64,000 nucleotides of DNA from Erwinia sp. OLFS4 (GTDB taxonomy: Bacteria; Pseudomonadota; Gammaproteobacteria; Enterobacterales; Enterobacteriaceae): NCBI RefSeq assembly GCF_002752165.1, contig NZ_MOMB01000051.1, positions 1-64,000 on the forward strand. The letters run 5' to 3'. Shown in pieces: positions 18,392 to 27,059 of the stretch. Below the pieces are notes generated by a model. The model was not told the DNA's origin. It was given only the letters and a program-made list of their open reading frames with translations, and did not search any database. The first letter of the stretch is position 1; the number at the start of each line of letters is the position of its first letter. The position numbers and the translations under genes are program-made.

Positions 18392-18964
18392 ATGAAGGCC
18401 TTATCTGTTTTTGCCATTGCGCTCTCTGCGCTGCTTTTACAAGGTTGCGCAGCGGTAGTGATTGGCAGCGCGGCAGTTGCCACCAAAACCGCGACCGACC
18501 CACGCACCATGGGGACTCAGGTTGATGACGGTACGCTGGAGCTACGCGTAAATAATGCGCTGGCAAAAGACAAACAAATCAAAAATGATGCACACATCAA
18601 CGTAACCGCCTATCAGGGCAAAGTCCTGCTGACCGGTCAGGCGCCGGATACCGCCCTTGCCAGCAGAGCGAAACAAATCGCGATGGGCGTTGAAGGCACC
18701 ACCGAGGTGTACAACGAAATCCGTCAGGGAGAAAAGGCCTCACTTGGTACAATGTCTTCTGACACCTGGATTTCCACCAAAGTCCGCTCACAGCTGCTGA
18801 CCAGCGATCTGGTGAAAGTGTCAGATGTGAAGGTGACTACGGAAAACGGTGAGGTATTCCTGATGGGGCTGGTGACACAGCAGGCCGGTCAGGCGGCGGC
18901 TGAAATAGCCAGCAAGGTAAGTGGCGTCAAGCATGTCACTACCGCCTTTACCTACGTCAAATAA
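18392..18964 (+). CDS. dolP: Outer-membrane lipoprotein with two BON domains
   Basis: 190 residues. Lipobox ALLLQGCAA with Cys19, then BON domain 1 (about 45-115: DGTLELRVNNALAKDKQIKN) and BON domain 2 (about 120-188: SSDTWISTKVRSQLLTSDLV). DolP (YraP) is a periplasm-facing lipoprotein needed for outer-membrane integrity and amidase control at the division site. Strong SD-like AAGGAG before the ATG. It ends the lpoA-yraN-diaA-dolP run, with a convergent terminator right after. Confidence 0.95.
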   Translation: MKALSVFAIALSALLLQGCAAVVIGSAAVATKTATDPRTMGTQVDDGTLELRVNNALAKDKQIKNDAHINVTAYQGKVLLTGQAPDTALASRAKQIAMGVEGTTEVYNEIRQGEKASLGTMSSDTWISTKVRSQLLTSDLVKVSDVKVTTENGEVFLMGLVTQQAGQAAAEIASKVSGVKHVTTAFTYVK

Positions 18965-18971
18965 CCCCTGC

Positions 18972-18991
18972 GCCTCCCTATCCAGGGAGGC
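18972..18991. terminator. Hairpin between dolP and the convergent PRD regulator
   Basis: GCCTCCC (18972-18978) and GGGAGGC (18985-18991) make a 7-bp stem with a 6-base loop in the 30-base gap between the two convergent stops. T-tracts on either side are weak. Confidence 0.5.
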
Positions 18992-18994
18992 CTT

Positions 18995-20917
18995 CTATAA
19001 CCGGCTCAGGCAATCCATCGCCACCGCTTTAAAACGGCTAAAATCACCACAATCGCGCAAACGCGGCATGGCGCGCTCGCGCAAAAACGTTACGAATAAA
19101 TCGTAAATTGCCATGGCTTCTTCGTAATCCTCTTTGCTGATAGCCAGCAGAAAGACAACATAAGCTACCTCATCGCCCCACGGGATACCTTGCGGAGCCA
19201 GCACGGTAAATACCGCGGTTTTCCGCGCCTGTAGCCCCAGCGAGTGCGGCAGGGCGATGCCATCACCGAGCAGGGTACTGACAATTGATTCACGTTCTTC
19301 CACCGAAGAGTAAAACGTTGCGTCAACAATGCCCTCCTGTTCCAGCTGGCGGCACAATCGCTGAAACAGCGTAGTACGGTCAACGGGCTGGTCAATGATA
19401 CAAAAATGATCGGCATCGAAATAACGGGACAACATATAGGGCCGGGTGCGATCGATCAGCACCAGTTTGCCAATCTGCTCCAGCTGATAGTCGGTGGGAA
19501 AAGGCGATATCAGTACCACTGGCTTCTCTTTTTCGCTAATCCGCACCGTTGAAATGACAAAATCTGCGGCAATCTCACCCATCTGCTCATAATCACGCTG
19601 CGATACAATAGCCTCAACCACAATCTGCGGGTATTTACGCAGCAGCATCGCCTGAATCATACGCAGCGTCGAGTTGCCGGTATCACACACCAGCAGTACC
19701 TGCGGATGCCGCTGATATCCCACGTTATAATGGCGTTCAAGACCAACGCCAATATGCAGTACCAGGAAACCCACTTCGTTTTCATTAATCACATAGGGAC
19801 TGTACTTTCCCCAGTGACTGACAGCGGCCAGCGTAACATCCCACGCCATCGGATAATGCTGTTTGATGTTGCTGAGCAGCGGATTAGGAAGCGTAATCTG
19901 GTAGCGTACCCGGGTGATCATGGTTTTAATGTGCGTCAGCAGGTCTGCCCGCAGCTGGGGATCGTTTTGCAGATTGTAATTGTAGTGAAGATTGATGTAG
20001 CTGAGGATATAGTCCACCAGCTGCTCGCTATCATCGGCATTGATTGCGCTTGGCGCCAGTACCTCAATGCGCCGGGCAGCAATGTTTACCCTTAAATAGG
20101 CCTCTTCGGCCGGCGAAACAGCTTTGCCGCATAGTGGTCGCAGCAAATTGATAATGTGGCGCGCCGCTTCACGCACGTCATCGTCGACATCTTCAGCAAA
20201 AAAATCGTGGAGCGGATAGCCTTCACTGATACGTCGCACGGCGACGGCACAATAGAGCCGCAGATAGCGCTCGCTGTCATCACTCATCCGGATACCGAAA
20301 CGGCTGAAACAGTCCTGTAATAATGGCGCCAGCTTAACCAGCATCCCGCGATTCAGCGCCTCCTGATTTAACAGCGGATTGTCGCTATCACCCAGCGCGA
20401 TGTCATAGAGCAGGTCAGTCAGACAGGTACGGATAGCCAGTTCGCTGCCAAAAAGCTTCATGCCGTAACGCGGCTTGGTTTCAATCGCCAGCTGATAAGC
20501 TGCCAGCGTTTCCCTCACCCCGGCCATATCGTTTTGTAACGTTGCCCGGCTCACCAGCCATTCGTCAGCCAGGTCTTCCAGTTTGAGCGAAAAAGCCGAG
20601 GTCAGAAAACGGATAAGCAGATAATTAACCCGTTCAGCCGAAGTCCGCGGGACGCGTAACTGCGCCGGCTGTTCGGCCTGCAGGCGACGGTAACGGTCGG
20701 CATCCTCAATTTTAATCTGATAACCTTCGCCACGGATCAATACCAGCTGAACGCCGTGTCCGGCCAGCAGCATATTCAGTGCGCTGATATCAGTACGTAC
20801 CGTGCGGGTTGAAACGGCGAAACGCCGCGCCAGTTCTTCCTGGGGCAGCGTTTCATTTTGCAGCATTTCAAACAGTTGAGCCAGGCGCTGGTTAGGAAAT
20901 CTCACCCGATAGTCCAC
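18995..20917 (-). CDS. BglG/MtlR-type regulator: HTH, Mga, two PRDs, PTS EIIB and EIIA domains
   Basis: 640 residues. Order: N-terminal helix-turn-helix (PQEELARRFAVSTRTVRTDI), a second Mga-type HTH (LEDLADEWLVSRATLQNDM), PRD1 (about 180-290), PRD2 (about 290-400, keeping VLHIGVGLERHY), an EIIB-like domain with LLVCDTGNST, and a C-terminal EIIA-like domain with GDGIALPHSLG. The first histidine position of each PRD reads YLRLYC and YLRVN, so fewer phospho-His sites are visible than usual. Such proteins are DNA-binding activators switched by PTS phosphorylation. It probably controls the operon at 24012-29623: matching palindromes lie in front of both. Confidence 0.85.
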   Translation of the reverse strand: MDYRVRFPNQRLAQLFEMLQNETLPQEELARRFAVSTRTVRTDISALNMLLAGHGVQLVLIRGEGYQIKIEDADRYRRLQAEQPAQLRVPRTSAERVNYLLIRFLTSAFSLKLEDLADEWLVSRATLQNDMAGVRETLAAYQLAIETKPRYGMKLFGSELAIRTCLTDLLYDIALGDSDNPLLNQEALNRGMLVKLAPLLQDCFSRFGIRMSDDSERYLRLYCAVAVRRISEGYPLHDFFAEDVDDDVREAARHIINLLRPLCGKAVSPAEEAYLRVNIAARRIEVLAPSAINADDSEQLVDYILSYINLHYNYNLQNDPQLRADLLTHIKTMITRVRYQITLPNPLLSNIKQHYPMAWDVTLAAVSHWGKYSPYVINENEVGFLVLHIGVGLERHYNVGYQRHPQVLLVCDTGNSTLRMIQAMLLRKYPQIVVEAIVSQRDYEQMGEIAADFVISTVRISEKEKPVVLISPFPTDYQLEQIGKLVLIDRTRPYMLSRYFDADHFCIIDQPVDRTTLFQRLCRQLEQEGIVDATFYSSVEERESIVSTLLGDGIALPHSLGLQARKTAVFTVLAPQGIPWGDEVAYVVFLLAISKEDYEEAMAIYDLFVTFLRERAMPRLRDCGDFSRFKAVAMDCLSRL

Positions 20918-20944
20918 CGTTGATTAAATTAACTCCATCCTGCC

Positions 20945-20966
20945 TTTTCCCTGCCAGCACGGAAAA
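20945..20966. promoter_or_regulatory. Palindrome TTTTCC-N10-GGAAAA upstream of the PRD regulator
   Basis: TTTTCC (20945-20950), ten bases, GGAAAA (20961-20966), starting 28 bases before the regulator ATG. The same arms and spacing recur at 29721-29742 before the DUF/DgaE/DgaF operon. I infer an operator for the regulator, perhaps autoregulatory. Confidence 0.55.
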
Positions 20967-21056
20967 GAAACCTGAGTAACGCGGCCCGCTACCCGGCGTT
21001 AATGCCGCGTGGCCTGCGGCTTTTACTGCCGGGCCGGGCCGCTATCCTGATGATGA

Positions 21057-21194
21057 TTACCCCCTCACCGGGCCAACCGTCTTTCGCAACTGGCCGCACG
21101 CGGACTGGATGGCGGTCTCAGCAAAGGTGGCGACCAGTTTATCATCATCAACCATTTGCAACAGCGTCAGGTTGCTGCCGCCAGCGTACCCCAT
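21057..21194 (-). pseudogene. Coding-looking fragment overlapping the effector 3' end in another frame
   Basis: ATG 21194 gives a 45-residue frame containing GGSNLTLLQMVDDDKLVATF-AETAIQSACGQLRKTV. It looks like the C-terminal end of a larger protein; a TGA sits just upstream, so no longer frame exists. It overlaps the last codons of the effector in a different frame, in GC-rich sequence unlike the effector body. Probably what is left of the gene interrupted by the cassette at 21.2-23.4 kb. The family is not recognised. Confidence 0.4.
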
Positions 21195-22930
21195 TCACCA
21201 CTGTGCCCAACGTCATCTTCACGCAAGGAAGTGAAGACTAATCTATCCTTGAGCAATAGATGTGTATCAGCAATAGTGATTTGTTCTTTTTCAAGACCAT
21301 GGGAATTAAAAAGCATATTAATATCGACCCTGGACGAAAGATAACTTTGCTTATATGACGAGGGTGACAGGTTGCTGATATCGTCGCCAAACTCAGTCAC
21401 CGGCCATTTCAGATTAACTGCAATATCAACACCCTGATCCTTTTTCACTTCAAAACTGACCTCTGGCTTTCCGACCTTCATCCATACATTATCAACATGG
21501 ATAAGATTCGGCTCCTTATGTGCAAACTGGCTAAAAATGATTTGCTGGAAACGCGAGGCGACGCTATCAGGGATCAAATAACGGCTCAAAGCCAGCATGC
21601 TCATTGGGTTATTTTCTACCATCAAGGATAATTGCTCTAACTGCTGCTGTTTCAGTGGCGATAACCCCGTTCCTTCCCCCCAGCTGCGGGTATATAGCGT
21701 AATAAATTGATTCCCCATATCAAATAGCCTCTGGCCATAGCTCAGATGACTGTTATCGATTTTAAGGTCAATCCCTTTTTTCAACGACTCAATAAACTCT
21801 CCGTCTGCCACCACAGTACCGCTGGTCTCCGGGTGATGTGCAGGCGCCTGCAATTGCGTATTTATAAAACTTTGTAATTCAGCGGGTGCGGGAAACGAAC
21901 CGCTTTGCTCCACAGAAACGGCATTGATACCACCAGACCAGGTCTGCTCAACTTTAATCTCTTGTCCAGGCAGCCGTGTCAGTAAAGCTCTGACTTTTTC
22001 AGCCTCCTGATGCAGGGCCTGACGAATACCCTGCGGCAATAAATCAATATTTTGGTTCACAATAGCATTTTGGTTTGTGGTATGTCCCATCACAACAACC
22101 CGGGCAAAATCTTTACATGAGATATCTTCCGGAACGGCTAAGTCGCTGACACTACTCTTCTCGAAAGCGGTTGAAGCCATCTGTTCGGCATACGGAATCT
22201 GCAGATATTGTTGAATATTGTCGAGCTGTTGGTAGACAGTGCTCACCATGCCAGGAGTCTGGTTTACCACAAAATCAACCGTCTGCAATAACATGCCAGG
22301 TGGCGCAACCCTGGAATCGGGGTTTAATGTCTGATAGAGCTTCCACGCGACGATATGCTGTGCCCAGGTGCTTTCACGATATTCAGGTCTGTCAAGTATG
22401 GCGCGTTTTAGGACTGACATGAATGTGTTGGAAATCCATTTCTCCACTTTTTGCCCACAGACGCCGGATAGCGTATTACGTAACGCTAATTTAATCACAT
22501 TTTCACCGCCATCAAATTTAGTTAATGCGGCTAATATGCGTTCAGCACAATGGTCCTGGGTTAACATCGGGCCAAGATACTGGGCCAACGTTGTTGCAAT
22601 ATTACATGCAGATTCACTCATTCCTTTAGATTGTAAAATGAGTTCGACCAGGGGGCCTAAACCGTTTTCAGCCTGTGCCCGGGTATTATCGAAAAACGTC
22701 GATCTGCCAAGCTCTACTATTTTTGCACTATTTTCACCGAAAACCTGGTTACTGATTGCATAGTTCTGCGCCAGGGAAACCGTACTTGAAATGATATTTT
22801 TAGCAAGGCTGTCCCGTGTAATGCTGCCCCGACTAATATAACTTACGCATTTATCCAGTTTGCTGCTGTTATCCAGGCAACTGTACGTCAAAAACTGAAA
22901 AAAGAGTTTGGTTGAGGAAACATTATTCAT
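21167..22930 (-). CDS. Candidate type III secretion effector (no family recognised)
   Basis: 587 residues. Its ATG overlaps the stop of the upstream chaperone-like gene by 4 bases, so the two are translated together. The first 20 residues (MNNVSSTKLFFQFLTYSCLD) are Ser/Asn/Thr-rich with no Sec signal. The body is mostly helical, with no hydrophobic spans and no catalytic motif I recognise; conserved-looking parts include WSGGINAVSVEQSGSFPAPA and NLKWPVTEFGDDISNLSPSS. Base composition is clearly more AT-rich than the flanks, and the last ten codons (...GEWGTLAAAT) fall in GC-rich sequence, as if the frame had run into host DNA. The role is inferred from the partner gene only. No secretion apparatus is in the window. 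Confidence 0.55.
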   Translation of the reverse strand: MNNVSSTKLFFQFLTYSCLDNSSKLDKCVSYISRGSITRDSLAKNIISSTVSLAQNYAISNQVFGENSAKIVELGRSTFFDNTRAQAENGLGPLVELILQSKGMSESACNIATTLAQYLGPMLTQDHCAERILAALTKFDGGENVIKLALRNTLSGVCGQKVEKWISNTFMSVLKRAILDRPEYRESTWAQHIVAWKLYQTLNPDSRVAPPGMLLQTVDFVVNQTPGMVSTVYQQLDNIQQYLQIPYAEQMASTAFEKSSVSDLAVPEDISCKDFARVVVMGHTTNQNAIVNQNIDLLPQGIRQALHQEAEKVRALLTRLPGQEIKVEQTWSGGINAVSVEQSGSFPAPAELQSFINTQLQAPAHHPETSGTVVADGEFIESLKKGIDLKIDNSHLSYGQRLFDMGNQFITLYTRSWGEGTGLSPLKQQQLEQLSLMVENNPMSMLALSRYLIPDSVASRFQQIIFSQFAHKEPNLIHVDNVWMKVGKPEVSFEVKKDQGVDIAVNLKWPVTEFGDDISNLSPSSYKQSYLSSRVDINMLFNSHGLEKEQITIADTHLLLKDRLVFTSLREDDVGHSGEWGTLAAAT

Positions 22931-23382
22931 AGCGGGAAACTCTTCTTAAAATTTGGGGTTAAAGAATAATCCAGTAACTGATTCTGCGTTGCCTGAGCTA
23001 TTTGAGGTAAGTTTTCCTTCCAGTATCGAACCTGTTCTACCAATATTTCAATACGCTTCAGGGAGGCATCAGCCGTTTGTGTCGATAATTCTATCAAACA
23101 AAAAAGAATGACACGTTGACCGCCTGCATCATAGCCAAACCAACAGCGATTAGTGGCAATACCAAATAACTGCATCTGCAGAAGAGAGGAGAAAAATTCT
23201 GGTGATAGTGGTTGCGTAACCTGCATTACCGGTGAAAAAAGATACAGATGGTTTTCATGATTTTCAAAAGTAATCTCTATATGATCATCAAAACATATTG
23301 TACACCCACCACTCTCGACTGCGGCCTGGGTATCAAAATGTGCATCAGTATTAATTAATTTAAGGATTTCTAAAAAAGTCAT
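22927..23382 (-). CDS. Type III secretion chaperone, class I (CesT/SycE type)
   Basis: 151 residues. Pattern of a class I effector chaperone: helix 1, then GGCTICFDDHIEITFENHEN, hydrophobic strand LYLFSPVM, PLSPEFFSSLLQMQLFGIAT, strand WFGYDAGGQRVILFCLIEL, and a long C-terminal helix (LKRIEILVEQVRYWKENL). Small acidic dimers of this type bind the N-terminus of one effector and target it to the secretion ATPase. It directly precedes the candidate effector with an ATGA overlap. The upstream Shine-Dalgarno is weak (CAGAG). Sequence is AT-rich like its partner. Confidence 0.7.
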   Translation of the reverse strand: MTFLEILKLINTDAHFDTQAAVESGGCTICFDDHIEITFENHENHLYLFSPVMQVTQPLSPEFFSSLLQMQLFGIATNRCWFGYDAGGQRVILFCLIELSTQTADASLKRIEILVEQVRYWKENLPQIAQATQNQLLDYSLTPNFKKSFPL

Positions 23383-23977
23383 CTAATTATCTCTGGTGAG
23401 TCTATTTATTTATTAGTTCGGCAATGACTCAAATGGGAGAGAGTAGTGTTAATAGCAACAAATTAGAAAAATGATGTTGCCATTAATTAAGGCAGCCAGA
23501 GGCTCAAGGGCTGTTCGGTGGATTCCATTAATTGAACGCCAATCAGCAGTAGCTTTATCTCCATTTGCTATTACCGAATCATCCTGGTGTTTGCTGTTTT
23601 GGCGATCTGAACATAAGGAAATGTTTTTCGCTTAAACAACGCGTAGGAATTATAACCAGAGGAAGTTAATTTGTAATTTATGCTTAAGTATTATCTGACC
23701 TGTGCTTTAGTACAGTTTTTATCACACTGTGACAAAGTTTTATTCTTGCAGAAAAAAACAGTGCTGTTGTCGCCACTATATTTGTGATGTTTTGAATTGA
23801 AATGTCGGCTCAATGTGCCAGAAAAATCATCTTTCAACAAAACTTTACAACAGTACCATTATAAATGCCAGACCAGGAAAACCGGGTCCAGATCAGCCAG
23901 AGCGGCCGGCAGGGCATATTCAGTAGCAGCAAGCGCATTTTTTACACGTTTTTACCTCGCGTTGTGATTAGCGCGAA
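23383..23977. other. AT-rich non-coding stretch upstream of the chaperone gene
   Basis: About 600 bases with no supportable open frame. It should hold the promoter of the chaperone-effector pair. I looked for a Hrp box (GGAACC-N15/16-CCACNNA) on the minus strand and found none; a TCGGTGG near 23514 lacks the partner half. A small palindrome TCACACTGTGA lies near 23725. The GC-rich part from about 23880 belongs to the end of the neighbouring operon. Confidence 0.4.
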
Positions 23978-23978
23978 G

Positions 23979-24000
23979 AAAAAAGCGGGCCTGAGCCCGC
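23979..24000 (-). terminator. Terminator of the DUF4310-DgaE-DgaF operon
   Basis: GCGGGC (23985-23990) and GCCCGC (23995-24000) form a stem with a CTGA loop; on the minus strand the stem is followed by six T, 11 bases after the dgaF stop. Confidence 0.85.
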
Positions 24001-24011
24001 CGTAAAAAGGA

Positions 24012-24752
24012 TTATGCAACTAATTTCTTTGTCATTGCCAGTAGCGCCGCAACATCATCAGGCCGGGTATTACCGCTTGCCTTATCAATAATTGAGCTGT
24101 AAATGTGCGGAATAATTTTGCTGACACCCGCCTCCAGCGCAATGGTGAGTATCGCCTCATAGTTTTGCAGGTCGATGCCACCGGTCGGCTCCAGCCAGAA
24201 GTCATTAGCAGCACAGGCCTGCGCCACCGCGCGAAATTCGTCTGCGGCGTCAAGCCCCCCCATCGGAAAATATTTCACCGAACTGCCCCCCATATCCTTC
24301 AATAAAGCGATGGCCGTTGCTATTGGCACAATGGCGTCACTGGCAGCACTGCTCAGCGGACCGGTGGAAATTTTGACCTGGCCGACGCGCCCGGTCGGCG
24401 AAACCAGACCATTAACCACGGTGTCATTTTGTCCCAGTAACGCGCGGCTGGCGCCGACGCCGGTAAACACCTGATTAACATGCTGCGGCTGTAAGCTGGC
24501 CGAAATTGCACTGACCATCGCCGACTGACGCGGATCGCCGGCCCCCAGCCCCACCGACAGCGCATTATCAATCAGTGCCGCGTATTCGCGCATATCACTG
24601 ACCGCGCTATCGATACTGTCATAATTTTTCGACAACACCCCAACCAGTACGTAGCCTTCAGCAGCCTGCCAGATTTCGCGGGCATTGGTTTTAGAACCAG
24701 CCAGTACGTTAAGACAAACCCGATCCTGATAAAAATTTGGCGTTAGCTTCAT
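24012..24752 (-). CDS. dgaF: KDGP aldolase, DgaF type
   Basis: 246 residues, a class I 2-keto-3-deoxy-6-phosphogluconate aldolase of the DgaF type. Seen: VCLNVLAGSKTNAREIWQAA, GLGAGDPRQSAMVSAISA, GRVGQVKISTGPLSS, SVKYFPMGGLDAADEFRAVA and FWLEPTGGIDLQNYEAILTI. In the Salmonella dga pathway it cleaves 2-keto-3-deoxygluconate 6-phosphate to pyruvate and glyceraldehyde 3-phosphate. Last gene of the operon; its ATG overlaps the dgaE stop by 4 bases. A terminator follows. Confidence 0.88.
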   Translation of the reverse strand: MKLTPNFYQDRVCLNVLAGSKTNAREIWQAAEGYVLVGVLSKNYDSIDSAVSDMREYAALIDNALSVGLGAGDPRQSAMVSAISASLQPQHVNQVFTGVGASRALLGQNDTVVNGLVSPTGRVGQVKISTGPLSSAASDAIVPIATAIALLKDMGGSSVKYFPMGGLDAADEFRAVAQACAANDFWLEPTGGIDLQNYEAILTIALEAGVSKIIPHIYSSIIDKASGNTRPDDVAALLAMTKKLVA

Positions 24753-25870
24753 GCGGTTTTTTCTCCCTGTAGCAGCGTGCGTATACGACGATAAATAATA
24801 GCCAGTTGCTCAGCGCTCACGCTGCGCACATCCACCTCAACAATCCCCTCATTCGCTTTATAACCGCGAAAATAAATAGCGATATCGCCGTCACGCAGAC
24901 GCCCGACCAGTTCACTGGTGGTCAGACCGATTGTCGCTTCATCAAAATGGATTTCGCTGCGAGCGATATCGCGTCCGGCGCTGTCCCATACCACCCTGCC
25001 CTGCACGCCATCAAGGGTATTAAGGCTGTCAATAAAGGGCGTCATTTTTTCCACCATCTGCGCGCCGGTCACCTTCGCCTGGGTCAGATAGTTTTCAATC
25101 GCCCAGGTCAGCCCCAGAATGCTCTCTTTACCGGCCTTCATGGCCCGGCCAATACCGCCGCTTTGTCGCTTAACCCAGTTAACATAAGGCTGACGTCCAA
25201 CCACCAGTCCGCTGGTAGGCCCTTCAATCGCTTTGGCGCCGCTGTATATCACCAGGTCGGCACCATACTGGTAGTAGCATTGCAAATCTTCTTCCGCCGC
25301 GGCATCGACAATCAGTGGCACCTTATGCTGACGGGCGACCTTCGCCGCCTGCTCCACGCTGAGGTGGCTTTTCTGCACGCAATGGTGCGACTTGATATAC
25401 AGGATTGCCGCCGTTTGCGGTGTGATAGCCGCCGCCAGCTGCCCGGGTGAACATTCGTTGGCATAGCCCGCTTCCACCAGCCGACCACCACCTAAAGCCA
25501 CCATAGTGCCTACCGGCGCGCCAAAATTCACATTATGGCCACGAGGCAGAACAATCTCATGCGGCACGGTCAGCGGGGCCGCATGCAGATTTTCCAGTAG
25601 CCAGTCGTTATCCTGAACAATCACCGCCGCCACCGATTGCGCCACGCCAGCAGAAGCGCAGGAAACCACCACAGCGTCTTCTGTACCCAGCAAGCGGGCA
25701 ATATACGCCCCGGTCTTGTTGACCAGATCTTTCATTTCAAAATAGTGATTCAGGCCGGTGTTAACGCTTTCAACTACTCCGGCTGCCGGGGTTGACACCC
25801 CCAGAATGGTCATACGACCGGATGCATTAATGACCTGTTTCAGGCCATATTTTTCATAAACTGAAGACAT
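24749..25870 (-). CDS. dgaE: DgaE-type PLP-dependent ammonia lyase
   Basis: 373 residues, SelA-like PLP fold. Seen: YGLKQVINASGRMTILGVST, LLGTEDAVVVSCASAGVAQS, VPLIVDAAAEEDLQCYYQYG with the PLP Asp, and SGAKAIEGPTSG with probable Schiff-base Lys213. DgaE in Salmonella removes ammonia from D-glucosaminate 6-phosphate to give 2-keto-3-deoxygluconate 6-phosphate. Overlaps the metallohydrolase gene upstream by 17 bases and dgaF downstream by 4, so expression of the three enzymes is tightly coupled. Confidence 0.88.
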   Translation of the reverse strand: MSSVYEKYGLKQVINASGRMTILGVSTPAAGVVESVNTGLNHYFEMKDLVNKTGAYIARLLGTEDAVVVSCASAGVAQSVAAVIVQDNDWLLENLHAAPLTVPHEIVLPRGHNVNFGAPVGTMVALGGGRLVEAGYANECSPGQLAAAITPQTAAILYIKSHHCVQKSHLSVEQAAKVARQHKVPLIVDAAAEEDLQCYYQYGADLVIYSGAKAIEGPTSGLVVGRQPYVNWVKRQSGGIGRAMKAGKESILGLTWAIENYLTQAKVTGAQMVEKMTPFIDSLNTLDGVQGRVVWDSAGRDIARSEIHFDEATIGLTTSELVGRLRDGDIAIYFRGYKANEGIVEVDVRSVSAEQLAIIYRRIRTLLQGEKTA

Positions 25871-26987
25871 GGTTAGCTTTCCCTTGATCCGTCGTCACCC
25901 ACTCACCGGCCACCACCGCAGCCAGAGGGGTGAAATGTGTAGCGCCCGTTTCGCTGATACCCTCGGCATCCACCAGCGGGCGGGATTCTTCACTGAGCGT
26001 AAAAATAGTGAAATCGGCGTCTTTGCCCACTTCCAGACAGCCTTTGTCGCGCAGCCGCAATCCTTCTGCCGCCTTGCGGGTAACACAATCAATAATTTGC
26101 GGTAACGTCATGCCAAGATTAAAAAATTTCGACATCACTGCCGCCAGACCATAAACCGGCCCGTTAAGACGGTTACGGCAATAAATATCCGAACTGATGC
26201 TGTCAGGCAAAATACCCTGTGAGATAGCGGCCCGTGCCACGGCAAAACTAAAACTGGCACTGCCATGACCGACATCCAGCCGCACACCGCGTTCTATCGC
26301 GCGCTTAACCGCCGCACGCAGCTCGCCGGCTGGCGTCAGAATGCGATTAGGCTTGCCGTTATAACAGTGAGTAATAATGTCACCGCTGGTTAGCAGCCCG
26401 GCTATCTCATCAAGATCCGGCGGATTATTACCCACATGAACCATCAGCGGTAAACCACCGATGGCCTGCTGAATTTCTTTGGCTCGCACCAGCGGTTTGA
26501 TACCATTAGCCCCCACCACGCTGCTGCTCATCCGCGCTTTAATCCCCAGCAGAAAGTCGGGTAAACGCTGTACCGCATCACATACCGCAGCCTTATCCAG
26601 GTGGTTCATATCCGCCAGCTCATGCTGCACTACCAGCCCGGTACGCGAAATGTTAAGCAAGGCGTAAACCTGGGTAGTGGCACTGCGGGTAATCTGGTAA
26701 AAGTCATCGACCTCATCGGCACCGGTACTGCCGGCATCAATAACCGTGGTCACCCCGTGTGCCACCCCGATCTTGTCCGGCTCGTCATGATAAATGGGGG
26801 ATTTGGCATAGCAATGTACATGGGAATCGATCCACCCCGCGCTGAGATACCTGCGGCCACCCAGGTCGCGCTCTTCGTGCGCCTTGCCGTTGACGCTGCC
26901 GATGGCGGCAATTTTCCCGGCGCTGACGGCGATATCAACCAGAGTTTCATCCGGCAGACGAGCGCGGCGAATAATCAGATCAAACAT
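25854..26987 (-). CDS. Amidohydrolase/deacetylase-family metallohydrolase
   Basis: 377 residues, amidohydrolase superfamily. Seen: GWIDSHVHCYAKSPIYHDEP with His56 and His58 of the metal site, VTTVIDAGSTGADEVDDFYQ, LLGIKARMSSSVVG with a candidate carboxylated Lys, MVHVGNNPPDLDEI, DIITHCYNGKPNRIL and RLDVGHGSASFSFAVARAAI. Family members deacetylate N-acyl amino acids or sugars. In this operon the simplest role is removing an acyl group from an amino sugar acid before the DgaE step. Lies 72 bases after the DUF4310 gene. Confidence 0.82.
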   Translation of the reverse strand: MFDLIIRRARLPDETLVDIAVSAGKIAAIGSVNGKAHEERDLGGRRYLSAGWIDSHVHCYAKSPIYHDEPDKIGVAHGVTTVIDAGSTGADEVDDFYQITRSATTQVYALLNISRTGLVVQHELADMNHLDKAAVCDAVQRLPDFLLGIKARMSSSVVGANGIKPLVRAKEIQQAIGGLPLMVHVGNNPPDLDEIAGLLTSGDIITHCYNGKPNRILTPAGELRAAVKRAIERGVRLDVGHGSASFSFAVARAAISQGILPDSISSDIYCRNRLNGPVYGLAAVMSKFFNLGMTLPQIIDCVTRKAAEGLRLRDKGCLEVGKDADFTIFTLSEESRPLVDAEGISETGATHFTPLAAVVAGEWVTTDQGKANHVFSL

Positions 26988-27059
26988 CGGTTACTCCTGA
27001 ATTTTCCGGCGCAATTAGCGCCGGTTTAACCGGCCCGGCCAGCGCCAGACCGGTTCAGC

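Noticed and set aside
23500..23545. Possible Hrp box upstream of the chaperone gene
   Set aside because: TCGGTGG resembles one half, but no GGTTCC occurs at the right spacing.
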